A stretch of DNA of 64,000 nucleotides from Mycobacteroides saopaulense (lineage in GTDB: Bacteria > Actinomycetota > Actinomycetes > Mycobacteriales > Mycobacteriaceae): NCBI RefSeq assembly GCF_001456355.1, contig NZ_CP010271.1:3720001-3784000 (forward strand), written 5' to 3'. Below, one piece after another: positions 44,329-53,213 of the stretch (position 1 is the first letter of the stretch; every line of letters starts with the position of its first letter). The notes below the pieces were generated by a model, which worked only from the letters and a program-made list of their open reading frames with translations, searched no databases and was not told the DNA's origin. A program made the translations under genes and the position numbers.

Positions 44329-44874
44329 TCAGCCGGTACGCCGCGGCCCGCGCACCGGCAACTCGCGGGCCAGCCCACCGAGGCCGAACCAGAACACCGG
44401 CTGAAGCACGGCAGCGGCCGGCCGGATCAGGAACCGCGAACCCGGGATGTTCGTCAGGTACCGCGGCGCGCAGGCCAGCGTCCAGTCGACGGTTGCCTTG
44501 CCGGGTTCGGGCTCCGGCACCACCCGGTATTCCTCGCACCAGGACCCGAACACCGGCAAGGTGGCATCTAACGCCGTGTATCGCATGACACGGGGCGCAT
44601 CGAAATGAATGATCTGCTCATGCTGGGCGAACACCATCCACGAGTGGATGTACATCTGGAAATCTCGGACGGTGCCCGCACTCGGCTCGATGTCCAGCGG
44701 GTACCGGCAGCCCCACACCGAGGGCAGCCAGGACCACATTCGGTCACCCGACACCACTCGCCATACCTCTTCCGGTGATGCGTTGAAGGTGCGCCGCACC
44801 CTGGTCACGAACGGCGCCGTCGCGAAGAAGTCCTCGACCCCGTCTGTCGCGATGGGCACTGCGTCAAACCGCAT
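44329..44874 (-). CDS. SRPBCC/polyketide cyclase-like protein
   Basis: A 181-aa helix-grip protein: N-terminal V-R-R-T-F-N-A-S-P-E-E-V-W-R-V-V near residue 25, typical of the SRPBCC family, with a strand pattern through V-M-R-Y-T-A-L-D-A and a C-terminal helix near 150-175. Likely binds a hydrophobic ligand. ATG 44874 overlaps the flavin monooxygenase stop by 11 bases, so the two genes are coupled and probably handle the same compound. Confidence 0.8.
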   Translation of the reverse strand: MRFDAVPIATDGVEDFFATAPFVTRVRRTFNASPEEVWRVVSGDRMWSWLPSVWGCRYPLDIEPSAGTVRDFQMYIHSWMVFAQHEQIIHFDAPRVMRYTALDATLPVFGSWCEEYRVVPEPEPGKATVDWTLACAPRYLTNIPGSRFLIRPAAAVLQPVFWFGLGGLARELPVRGPRRTG

Positions 44875-46444
44875 GTTCGATCTCCTTAACCGGGCTGCTT
44901 ATCCGCTTGAATTCATATGCGGTCGTGGGAAATTGGACACTGCGCCGGTACGACTGCAACACCGTCCACGGCCGCACATAGGGCGTATCGCCCTGCGAGT
45001 TGATGAAGTAGCTGTTGGACCCGGCGCAGTTCACCGTGAAGTACCGGTTCAGGTTGGCGCCGCTGCGCGTGATGCTCGCCTGGAAATCGTCGAGCGCCTC
45101 CCGGGTCACCTCCACCCACGTGGCTTTTCTGGCGCGGGCCAGCTTGATGACGGCTTCGATATGGCGCATCGAGTTCTCGAGGATGTAATGAAAGCTGGTA
45201 CCGGTCCACGAGTACGGGCCGACGAGCATGAACCTGTTGGGAAGGCCCGGGACCGACGTGCTCTGGTAGGCCTGTAGCCCGTTCTCACGATAGAACTCGG
45301 CCAGGTCGAATCCGTTGGTGCCCAGTACAGTTCCCGACCGATAGGTTTCCGGGTCGGAGAACATCTCGTAACCGGTGGCCAGCACGAGGACGTCGATGGG
45401 GCGTTCGGTGCCCTTCTTGTCCACGATGCCGGTCGGGGTGATCCGCTCGATGCCGTTGGACACCAGCTCGACATTCGGCCGGTTGAAGGTCGGCAGGTAG
45501 TCGGCGCCCAGTGTGCCGCGCGTGCAGCCCGCGCCGAATCGCGGGCGCAGCCGCTGCCGCACATCGGGGTCGCTCACCTTGTACCTGAGCCAGCCGAGGT
45601 ATGCCCACAGCGCCACCCGATCGAAGATCGCCGCCCCCACCCGGAACAATGGCTTGGGGGTGTAGATCAGTACACGCAAGCCGAGTTCTATGCCCGCCAA
45701 CGCAATACCATTCACGGCATTGGCGAACCTGCGCCCGGCCAGCATCCGCTGCAGCGGCCGAGGCAGCCGAAAGTCCGGTTTCGGAAAGTACCACTGCGGC
45801 GTTCGTTGATACACGTCCAGATGCTCGACCTCACCGGCGATGGCCGGGGCGATCTGCACGGTGGAGCTTCCCACTCCCACGATTCCGACGCGCTTGCCAC
45901 GCATGTCCACATCGTGTTGCCACCGCGAAGGCACCTGGATCGGCCCTGCGAACGTGTCCAGGCCCGGAATGTCCGGTGCCGTACGCGGATTGATGTAGGC
46001 ACCGATGGCACTGATCAGGAATCGGGAAGAAATGCTCTCACCGTCGGCGGTGTGTACCCGCCAAAGATGGTTGTCTTCGTCGAACACCTCGCGCTCGACG
46101 CATGTTCCGAACCTCGCGTGGGCCCGCAGCCCGTGCTCGACCACCAAATCCAGTGCGTACTGCTGTATTTCGGCACCGGTGGCAAAGAATCGCTCCCAGT
46201 CCCCCTTTGGGGCGAAGGTGAATTGGTAGGCGACGACCGGGATGTCCGCCCCCACCCCCGGATAGGTGTTACGCAACCACGTGCCACCGAAGTCCTCGTC
46301 CCGGTCGATGATGACGAAGTCCCGGACACCGATCTCGATCAGCTTGATGGCCGCGCAGATGCCACCCAACCCGGCACCGATGATCGCGACCTCGTAATCG
46401 GGTTCGTCATGCAGGCCCATGGTTGTGTCCAGGGTTCGTTTCAC
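44864..46444 (-). CDS. Baeyer-Villiger-type flavin monooxygenase with altered fingerprint
   Basis: A 526-aa FAD/NADPH enzyme. FAD loop I-I-G-A-G-L-G-G near residues 21-28, G-G-T-W at 53-56, NADPH loop V-G-I-V-G-V-G-S-S near 187. The BVMO fingerprint F-x-G-x-x-x-H-x-x-x-W is F165-A-G167-P-I-Q-V171-P-S-R-W175: the usual histidine is valine. GTG 46444 follows a G-G-A-A-G-G-G-A site. The enzyme may be a hydroxylase or act on lipid ketones. It is coupled to the SRPBCC gene downstream. Confidence 0.88.
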   Translation of the reverse strand: MKRTLDTTMGLHDEPDYEVAIIGAGLGGICAAIKLIEIGVRDFVIIDRDEDFGGTWLRNTYPGVGADIPVVAYQFTFAPKGDWERFFATGAEIQQYALDLVVEHGLRAHARFGTCVEREVFDEDNHLWRVHTADGESISSRFLISAIGAYINPRTAPDIPGLDTFAGPIQVPSRWQHDVDMRGKRVGIVGVGSSTVQIAPAIAGEVEHLDVYQRTPQWYFPKPDFRLPRPLQRMLAGRRFANAVNGIALAGIELGLRVLIYTPKPLFRVGAAIFDRVALWAYLGWLRYKVSDPDVRQRLRPRFGAGCTRGTLGADYLPTFNRPNVELVSNGIERITPTGIVDKKGTERPIDVLVLATGYEMFSDPETYRSGTVLGTNGFDLAEFYRENGLQAYQSTSVPGLPNRFMLVGPYSWTGTSFHYILENSMRHIEAVIKLARARKATWVEVTREALDDFQASITRSGANLNRYFTVNCAGSNSYFINSQGDTPYVRPWTVLQSYRRSVQFPTTAYEFKRISSPVKEIEHAV

Positions 46445-46694
46445 GGCAGATCCCTTCCATCGCTCCGGCGCGTCTCGCCGTGGGCTCGTCGGTACGCCAC
46501 CAGACCCACCCAGTTCCCTAAGCATCGAGAATATTTAACAGACTGACATGCCATTCGATAAATTACAAGATGGCGGCACCCGTCCATACTGCAGAAACTC
46601 TCCCCGGGCGAACCTATCCGTTATTTGAAGTATCCAGTACTATCCGTTGCACACAATTCACTCAATCGATGTGGACCCTGGAGGGACCGTGGGC

Positions 46695-47465
46695 ATGCTG
46701 CATGATCCGAATCTGGCTGAATCGCTGATCGACCCCTCGCGGATCACCCACCCACCGCGGCGCGATCAGGGCTACCTCGACGTCCTCGGCCCCGAAAACG
46801 ACGAGCCGGTTTCCCTGGCCAACCGATTCATGCAGAGCCCACTGTTGGCCGCGATCTACGAGCGCGCCTGGCGCCCGATGTTCACCCGCGGATTCAGCTA
46901 CGGCGGTCGAAGCACCCTCAAGGCGCACACCGCACTGATGGACGAGATCGCCGGGCGTGGCGATCGCAAGATCCTCGACGTCGCATGCGGCCCCGGCCTC
47001 TACACCCGGGAACTCGCGGCGCAACTCGGGACCGATGGAGTGTGCATCGGTCTGGACCTCTCTGGCCCCATGCTGCGGCGGGCCGTGCGCGACAACTCCG
47101 CGCAGCACGTCGACTACATACGGGGCAGCGCACACGCACTGCCCTTCGCCGACGCGACGTTCGACACCGTGGTCTGCCTCGCCGCGCTGTACCTCATCCC
47201 CGACCCCGAACAGGCCGTGCGAGAACTCTGCCGGGTGGCGGGGCCCGAGGGACAGATCGTGATCTTCACGTCCCTGCGGACTGCCGCGGCGTCCCTACCC
47301 GGTGTCACCAGGGCGATGCGCGTCGGCGGTTTCCGGGCGTTCGGGCGCGACGAGGTCACCGGCTGGCTGCGCGCTCAGGGGTGGACCAACATCGACCAAA
47401 CACTCACGGGTCAGGGACAATTCATCCGTGCCCGCCGCGAGGCCGCCCTCCGAATGGCGACCTAG
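46695..47465 (+). CDS. SAM-dependent methyltransferase (UbiE/Methyltransf_11 type)
   Basis: A 256-aa class I methyltransferase with I-L-D-V-A-C-G-P-G-L-Y near residue 94, G-L-D-L-S near 118 and a post-loop strand with V-V-C-L-A-A-L-Y-L-I-P near 162. ATG 46695 is preferred because G-G-A-G-G-G lies nine bases upstream; a TTG at 46647 would be longer. It stands alone, rightward, between the monooxygenase gene and the convergent EphD-like gene. The substrate is unknown. Confidence 0.82.
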   Translation: MLHDPNLAESLIDPSRITHPPRRDQGYLDVLGPENDEPVSLANRFMQSPLLAAIYERAWRPMFTRGFSYGGRSTLKAHTALMDEIAGRGDRKILDVACGPGLYTRELAAQLGTDGVCIGLDLSGPMLRRAVRDNSAQHVDYIRGSAHALPFADATFDTVVCLAALYLIPDPEQAVRELCRVAGPEGQIVIFTSLRTAAASLPGVTRAMRVGGFRAFGRDEVTGWLRAQGWTNIDQTLTGQGQFIRARREAALRMAT

Positions 47466-47480
47466 CGGCGAGCCCGTCGT

Positions 47481-49304
47481 CTACTTCTTGGTGGGCACCA
47501 ACTTGATGAGGTCGGTCATACCGGCCTTGCTAGCAAAGTAGCGCGTGAGTCCGGGCGCCAGCCGGTTGTTCAGGTACTGCAGCCGGGCCTCGGGCGTCAC
47601 GGGCACAACCTGCTTGTTCTTGCGCACGGCACTGACGATCTGGCGAGCCACCTTCTCAGGGCCGTAGCGGCGCATCGCGTATGCCTTGTCGCCGGCCTGT
47701 TGCATCCGCACCTCTTCATCGGCGCTTACACCTGAAATCTTGGTGTTAGCAACAATATTGGTGTGCACGACGCCGGGGCAGATGGTGGTGACGCCGATGT
47801 TGTGGGCCGCGAGGTCGGCCCGCAGGCAGTCCGAGAACATGAACACAGCCGACTTGCTCGTCGAGTACGCCGTGAAAGCCTTCTGCGGACTGTAGGCAGC
47901 CATGCTGGACAGGTTGACGATATGACCGCCGAGCCCGCGTTCGGCCATCTTGGCACCGAACGCACGGCTGCCGTTGACCACACCGAAGAGGTTGATCTCG
48001 ATGACGCGCCGAAACTCACCCGAGGGCGTGTCCAGGAATCCGCCGGCGGCACCGACTCCGGCGTTGTTCACCAGGACATCGGGCACGCCATGGAGCTTCA
48101 CCACCTCCTCGGCATGCGCGTTGACGGCGTCCTCGTCCGCGACGTTGAGACGGTATGCGTGCGCGACGCCACCCGCCTGCTCGATGAGTGCGACGGTCTC
48201 ATTGGCGCCGTCCAAGTTCACATCGGAAAGCACTACTTCGGCACCCTGCCGGGCGAATTCAAGTGCGGTTTCCCTGCCGATACCACTGCCGCCACCGGTG
48301 ATGACCACCAACTGATCCTCGAACGGTTTGCGACTCTTGCCCATTTCTGCCCTCCGTAACGCGCGGGCTGGTTGGTTGCCCGACACCGCATCGATGAGTT
48401 CGGCAGCCGCCGCCGCGAGCACCTGTGGGTGTGAGAACGGCAGCCAGTGGCCGCCATCGAGCACCCGCCGCCATGTCTGCCGGTTCCATTTGGGCTCATC
48501 GTCATAATTGGACTGGCGCACCGCGGGATCACGGGCGCCGACGATGACCTGGACCGGAATGTTGGTGTGCCGATCCTGCGGGTGCAGCATCGCCGGCAGC
48601 GCGTTGGCGCGATACACCCGCAGGGTCCTGGTGATGTCGCTCATGAAGGTCGGCCCGAGGTGGATCTCCTCGACAGCCGCCCCTTCCGCAAGGGAAAGCC
48701 CTGTACGCCATCGCCTTTCGTTCATGGTGAGTTTGAGCAGGATATTCGGGATGATGGGAGTCATGGACCCGAACATGTAGAGCAGAGAGCCGATCTGCCC
48801 GAGCGCCAATGCGACGTTCTTGGGCGTCGGGTTGCTCAGCCGCGACCGCACCCAGCGGCTCATATGGTGCGCCGAGGGCCCGGATACGGAAGTGAACGAA
48901 GAAAATCGGTGCTCCAGCTCTGGATTGCAGATGGCTTCCCACATCGCGACGCTGCCCCAGTCGTGCCCGAGCACATGTACCGGGCTGTCGGGGCTCACCG
49001 CGTCGGCGACTGCGACGTAATCGCTCGCCATCTCGGTGAGGCGAAAGTCGCGGAAGCTCTTGGGGTTGGTGCTCTTTCCAGCTCCGCGATTGTCGACCGC
49101 GACCAGCCGGAAGCGGTCTTTGAGCAGCGGCACCACTCCGTCCCACAGGTGATGCGAATCGGGCCACCCGTGCACCAGCAGGATGGTTTCCCCATCGGGG
49201 TTACCCTGCACGAAGTACGCCACGTCGATATCGCCGTTGCGCACCACGTGTTCGGTGACACCGTGATTGGCCACTCCGTCCTCACGCTCAGTCGTGAGAG
49301 TCAT
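47481..49304 (-). CDS. Epoxide hydrolase-like alpha/beta hydrolase fused to SDR (EphD-like)
   Basis: A 607-aa two-enzyme fusion. Residues 15-310 form an alpha/beta hydrolase with H-G-W-P at 45-48, the nucleophile D115 in G-H-D-W-G-S and a catalytic histidine in G-G-H-W-L-P near 297. Residues 325-600 form a short-chain dehydrogenase with T-G-G-G-S-G-I-G-R, N-N-A-G and Y-S-T-S-K. The same architecture occurs in Mtb EphD, linked to mycolic-acid metabolism. ATG 49304; last gene of the leftward operon, 15 bases after the reductase. Confidence 0.9.
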   Translation of the reverse strand: MTLTTEREDGVANHGVTEHVVRNGDIDVAYFVQGNPDGETILLVHGWPDSHHLWDGVVPLLKDRFRLVAVDNRGAGKSTNPKSFRDFRLTEMASDYVAVADAVSPDSPVHVLGHDWGSVAMWEAICNPELEHRFSSFTSVSGPSAHHMSRWVRSRLSNPTPKNVALALGQIGSLLYMFGSMTPIIPNILLKLTMNERRWRTGLSLAEGAAVEEIHLGPTFMSDITRTLRVYRANALPAMLHPQDRHTNIPVQVIVGARDPAVRQSNYDDEPKWNRQTWRRVLDGGHWLPFSHPQVLAAAAAELIDAVSGNQPARALRRAEMGKSRKPFEDQLVVITGGGSGIGRETALEFARQGAEVVLSDVNLDGANETVALIEQAGGVAHAYRLNVADEDAVNAHAEEVVKLHGVPDVLVNNAGVGAAGGFLDTPSGEFRRVIEINLFGVVNGSRAFGAKMAERGLGGHIVNLSSMAAYSPQKAFTAYSTSKSAVFMFSDCLRADLAAHNIGVTTICPGVVHTNIVANTKISGVSADEEVRMQQAGDKAYAMRRYGPEKVARQIVSAVRKNKQVVPVTPEARLQYLNNRLAPGLTRYFASKAGMTDLIKLVPTKK

Positions 49305-49319
49305 CCCATATCTCCGTTC

Positions 49320-50447
49320 TCAGATGTCCAGTACCAGGCGCCCGCCGTCGGCACGAGACACACACAGGAGCATCTGGCCTTCGGCGCGCTGAGTTTCGGT
49401 CAAGAGGGTGTCGCGATGATCGGGGCTGCCCGCGAGCACCTTGACTTTGCACGTGCCGCAGAAACCCTGTCGGCAGGAGTGCTGTGTGCCGGGCCTGACG
49501 GCGAGCACCGTTTCCAGCGCGCTCTTGTCGGGCTCGACGTCCAAGACGGGGCCACCGGCACCCAGTTGCACCTGAAACGGCACGCCGTTCTCGATGGGCG
49601 GTGCCGAGAATCTCTCGAAATGCAGTTCCACCCCTGGTGATTCGGCGACGGCGTCGCGAATCACTTTCAGCATGGGCGCGGGGCCACAGCAGTACACCGC
49701 GAGATCGGCATGCAGCAGCGGCAACAGATCGGCGGGTGCCGGCAACCCGTTCTCGTCATCGGTCCGAATGGTGATTCGTTCGCCGTACCGGGCCAGCTCG
49801 TCCCGGAAAGGAATGGATTCCCTGCTACGCCCGGTGTACGTCATGGTCCAGGGCAGCCCCAGATCCGTCGCCGCCGCCAACATGGGAAGGATCGGCGTGA
49901 TCCCGATACCCCCAGCCACGAAATGGAACTGACGAATCCCGGTGTTGAGGTGTCCGGTAGTGGCCAGCGGGAACGCGTTCCGCGGGCCCTTGACCCCGAG
50001 CGTGCCCCCGACATGGACACTGTCGTGCAGCTCTACCGATCCGCCGTTGCCATCAGGTATGCGTCGCACCGCGATCCGGTATCGGTACCGGTCTCGCGGG
50101 TCGCCACACAGCGAGTACTGGCGCACAGCACCCGAGGGCAACGTGACATCCAGATGTGCGCCCGGCCGCCACTTCGGCAGTTCCCGTCCGTCGACGGCAC
50201 CGAGTGTGAACGCGACGACGTCCTGGTCGGCGGCGACCACCGCACGTTCACGCACGATCAGATTCAGCGATCGGTCCACCGGTGTGGGTTGACGAACCGG
50301 GCCCAGCAGGGGGCTCAGTCGCAACACCGCGGGCAGTGTCTTGCCCAACGCCGTGACGGCCGAAGGTCCCACGACGTCCAGAACTTTCATGCCCCAACCG
50401 AGAGGATGGCGGCCCTTCCGGGTCGCCATCGGAAGTGTCCCCGTCAT
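49320..50447 (-). CDS. Oxidoreductase with FAD/NAD domain and C-terminal [2Fe-2S] ferredoxin
   Basis: A 375-aa ferredoxin-NADP reductase of the phthalate dioxygenase-reductase type. The flavin domain has R-Q-Y-S-L near residue 110, the NAD domain has G-G-I-G-I-T-P near 180, C-C-G-P-A-P-M near 255, and the ferredoxin ends with C-R-Q-G-F-C-G-T-C plus a later L-L-C. It would supply electrons to an oxygenase, perhaps the PF10118 proteins nearby. ATG 50447 overlaps the upstream stop by four bases. Confidence 0.9.
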   Translation of the reverse strand: MTGTLPMATRKGRHPLGWGMKVLDVVGPSAVTALGKTLPAVLRLSPLLGPVRQPTPVDRSLNLIVRERAVVAADQDVVAFTLGAVDGRELPKWRPGAHLDVTLPSGAVRQYSLCGDPRDRYRYRIAVRRIPDGNGGSVELHDSVHVGGTLGVKGPRNAFPLATTGHLNTGIRQFHFVAGGIGITPILPMLAAATDLGLPWTMTYTGRSRESIPFRDELARYGERITIRTDDENGLPAPADLLPLLHADLAVYCCGPAPMLKVIRDAVAESPGVELHFERFSAPPIENGVPFQVQLGAGGPVLDVEPDKSALETVLAVRPGTQHSCRQGFCGTCKVKVLAGSPDHRDTLLTETQRAEGQMLLCVSRADGGRLVLDI

Positions 50448-51328
50448 GCCGCGGCCGCGGCCTTCGCGGCCGGAGACTTGGCCAGGTAGGCCACCGCCTG
50501 CGCGGTGTCTCCGATGGATTCCGGTGTGAATCCCGGGCGCAGGAAACTGCGGAAACCCTCGCCCAGGACACTCCAGCGCAGCGTGGCGCCACGCTTCATC
50601 GACCGGTTGGTCTCACGAAGCCAGCGCACCAAACTCATCTTTGGCACGTCGGGGTCGGCGCGCGCGAGCAGCCAGCTGAGCAGAATGAGACCCACCGGGA
50701 TGGTCGCGCAGGAGCCGATGAAATACGCCATCATCCGCGGCCGCCCCACCCCGAGGTGACGAGCAAGATCCCATGCGACGCTTCGATGTTCGACTTCCTC
50801 CGCCCCATGCCACCGGAACATGTCGGTGATCACCGGATCAGCGCCGTACTGCTCGAAGTCGTGGTTGAGCAACCAGTCTCCCGCGGTGGCCGTCAGATGC
50901 TCGATGCCCGCGATGATGGCGATGCCTTCGACCATCACCCGGTAGCGCACCTTCGGCGGGAGCCGGTCCGTCTGCTGCTTGAAGGTGGCGAGCAGGCGGT
51001 CGGTCAGATCGTGCAGCGGCTGTGCGTCGATACCGTGCTGACCGAAATACTGCAGCAGCGCCTTGTCGTGTGTGTCGGAATGCAACTGCTCCTGGCCGAT
51101 GAAGCCGATGACCTCTTCACGCAGCTTGTCATCCTTGATGAACGGCAATGCCCGACCGAACACGTCGACGAAGAACAGCTCGCCGGCAGGCAGCATGAAG
51201 TTGAGGGCCGACAGCGCATGCGAGGCAACCGGCTCGTCGGGGATCCATTGCAGCGGCGAATTCGAGAAGTCGAAACTGACGTTGCGCGCGTGCAGCGCCA
51301 CCTCGCCGATGTCTGCGATGTCATTCAT
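50444..51328 (-). CDS. PF10118-type metal-dependent hydrolase (ferritin-like)
   Basis: A 294-aa helical protein with G-Q-E-Q-L-H near residue 81, E-G-I-A-I-I-A-G-I-E-H near 135 and G-A-E-E-V-E-H-R-S near 175, a spacing of E-x-x-H motifs that suggests a di-iron centre. PF10118 is annotated 'metal-dependent hydrolase' but no reaction is established. ATG 51328. The partner reductase gene overlaps its stop, so an oxygenase-reductase pair is a fair inference. A paralogue is at 54811-55665. Confidence 0.8.
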   Translation of the reverse strand: MNDIADIGEVALHARNVSFDFSNSPLQWIPDEPVASHALSALNFMLPAGELFFVDVFGRALPFIKDDKLREEVIGFIGQEQLHSDTHDKALLQYFGQHGIDAQPLHDLTDRLLATFKQQTDRLPPKVRYRVMVEGIAIIAGIEHLTATAGDWLLNHDFEQYGADPVITDMFRWHGAEEVEHRSVAWDLARHLGVGRPRMMAYFIGSCATIPVGLILLSWLLARADPDVPKMSLVRWLRETNRSMKRGATLRWSVLGEGFRSFLRPGFTPESIGDTAQAVAYLAKSPAAKAAAAA

Positions 51329-51332
51329 CTGT

Positions 51333-52286
51333 CTACCTCCGCGCTGCCGTGGGATTCCGGGACTCCCGGGCGCCACTCTGGCGCGGGAGCAGGTTCATGT
51401 CGTCTAGCTTGCCGAGCGCCCAGGCACCCCATCGCTCGGCACGTTCGATCGAGAACGCTTGTGTGGTACGGCGGTTGATTCCCGGCGCGAGGCGACCGAG
51501 AACGTAACCGAGCCATGCCTCGGTGCGCACCGGCACCACCGCAAGGTCATACCGCACCGCCCTGACGACGGCCCGTGCCACCAAATCCGGACTCATCGGA
51601 GAGAACGGCAATCCTGCCGCGAACTCCTGCACCCGGCGCATGATTTCCTTACCGCGCTCGACCATCTCCTGGTCCACACCTACGGTTATTCCGTTCAGCC
51701 CGATGTTGGTGTTGATGAAGCCGGGGCAAATGGCACTGACTCCAACTCCTTTGGACCCCAATTCAAGACGCAAACACTCGGTGAGCATCTTCACCCCGGC
51801 CTTCGACACCGAGTACGGCGCCATCACCGGAGTCGGGGTGAAGGCCGCGGCCGAGGCGATATTGACGATGTGCCCGCTGCCGCGTTCGACCATCTGCTCC
51901 CCGAACACCCGGCACCCATGTACCACCCCCATCAGGTTCACCGAGAGCAGCCGGTCCCAGTCCGCCGGTGTGAGCCTCAGAAACGGGCCGCCCAGGGCTA
52001 TGCCGGCATTGTTCACCAGTACATCGGCCACACCGTAATCGGCCAGCACATCCCGTGCGAAGGTCTCCCATTGGTCTGGATCGGTGACATCCAATTGCGC
52101 TGCCGATGCCGTGTTGCCATCCGCCCGGATCATCGCCGTGGTGGCCTGCGCGGAATCGAGATCCATGTCGGAAACGACCACGTGGGCTCCGTGTTTGGCG
52201 AATCGCATGGCGGTCGCGCGGCCGATTCCACTGCCCGCGCCGGTCACCACGACCAGACGGGGCTCGAGTTGATTGAGTTTCACCAT
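51333..52286 (-). CDS. Short-chain dehydrogenase/reductase (paralogue 1)
   Basis: A 317-aa classical SDR: T-G-A-G-S-G-I-G-R near residue 15, N-N-A-G near 91, a serine in I-A-S-A-A-A and the catalytic Y-S-V-S-K near 158. The C-terminal 70 residues are an extension typical of mycobacterial lipid-acting SDRs. ATG 52286. The neighbouring upstream gene is a close paralogue, and a central block of 188 bases is about 96% identical between the two. Confidence 0.9.
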   Translation of the reverse strand: MVKLNQLEPRLVVVTGAGSGIGRATAMRFAKHGAHVVVSDMDLDSAQATTAMIRADGNTASAAQLDVTDPDQWETFARDVLADYGVADVLVNNAGIALGGPFLRLTPADWDRLLSVNLMGVVHGCRVFGEQMVERGSGHIVNIASAAAFTPTPVMAPYSVSKAGVKMLTECLRLELGSKGVGVSAICPGFINTNIGLNGITVGVDQEMVERGKEIMRRVQEFAAGLPFSPMSPDLVARAVVRAVRYDLAVVPVRTEAWLGYVLGRLAPGINRRTTQAFSIERAERWGAWALGKLDDMNLLPRQSGARESRNPTAARR

Positions 52287-52292
52287 GACCTC

Positions 52293-53213
52293 CTACCCCA
52301 CGCTCTCGACAAGTACCGGACCCCGACGCTCGCTCTGTCTGACCGCCGCACGCGCCCCCATCCGCTCGAACCTGTCGACGCCGAATGGGGCCATAAGCCT
52401 CCTGTTCACCGCAGGGAAGGCGCGGGACAGGAAGTACCCCAACCACGACTCCGCCTTCACCGGAACCACCACGAGATCCCATCGGACTGCGCGGGTGACC
52501 GCGCGCGCGACCAGATTGGGGCTCATCGGAGTCCAGGGCAGCTTCTCCGTGATCTCACGTACCCTCTGCATGCTCCGTTGGCTCGCATCGACGATTTCTT
52601 GGTCGACACCCACCATCGTGCCGTGCAACCCGATGTTCGTGTTGATGAATCCCGGGCACACCGAACTCACACCAACACCTTTGGGCCCCAATTCAAGACG
52701 CAAACACTCGGTGAGCATCTTCACCCCAGCCTTCGACACCGAGTACGGCGCCATCACCGCCGTCGGGGTGAAGGCCGCGGCCGAGGCGATATTGACGATG
52801 TGCCCGCCACCGCGCGCAACCATCTGCTCCCCGAACACCCGGCACCCATGTACCACCCCCATCAGGTTCACCGAAAGCTGCTTCTCCCAATCCGCCGCCG
52901 TCAGCTTCAAGAACGGACCGCTGACGACAATTCCCGCGTTGTTCACCAGCACGTCCGGCACCCCGTGCTCAATGGATACATACCGGGCCACGTCCGCCCA
53001 GTGCGCGGGGTCGGTGACGTCGAGTTGCACTGCCGAGGCATTGCGGCCCTCCGCCCGAATCAGGTCCACCGTCTCGTTGGCGGTGTCCAGGTCCACGTCG
53101 GTGACCACCACGTAGGCGCCATGTTTGGCGAATCGAATGGCGGTCGCGCGGCCGATGCCGCTTCCGGCGCCGGTCACCACTACCAGGCGAGGCTCCAGCG
53201 GATTGTTTCTCAC
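52293..53213 (-). CDS. Short-chain dehydrogenase/reductase (paralogue 2)
   Basis: A 306-aa SDR with T-G-A-G-S-G-I-G-R near the N-terminus, N-N-A-G near residue 88, and Y-S-V-S-K near 155. Its start overlaps the monooxygenase stop by four bases and its stop is six bases before paralogue 1. The two SDRs may oxidise successive alcohols or alternative substrates of one pathway. The central block is almost identical to paralogue 1 while the ends differ, which suggests gene conversion. Confidence 0.9.
   Translation of the reverse strand: MRNNPLEPRLVVVTGAGSGIGRATAIRFAKHGAYVVVTDVDLDTANETVDLIRAEGRNASAVQLDVTDPAHWADVARYVSIEHGVPDVLVNNAGIVVSGPFLKLTAADWEKQLSVNLMGVVHGCRVFGEQMVARGGGHIVNIASAAAFTPTAVMAPYSVSKAGVKMLTECLRLELGPKGVGVSSVCPGFINTNIGLHGTMVGVDQEIVDASQRSMQRVREITEKLPWTPMSPNLVARAVTRAVRWDLVVVPVKAESWLGYFLSRAFPAVNRRLMAPFGVDRFERMGARAAVRQSERRGPVLVESVG

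Noticed and set aside
48447..49640. 397-codon rightward open frame
   Set aside because: Antisense to the hydrolase domain of the EphD-like gene and the reductase gene; no domain visible.
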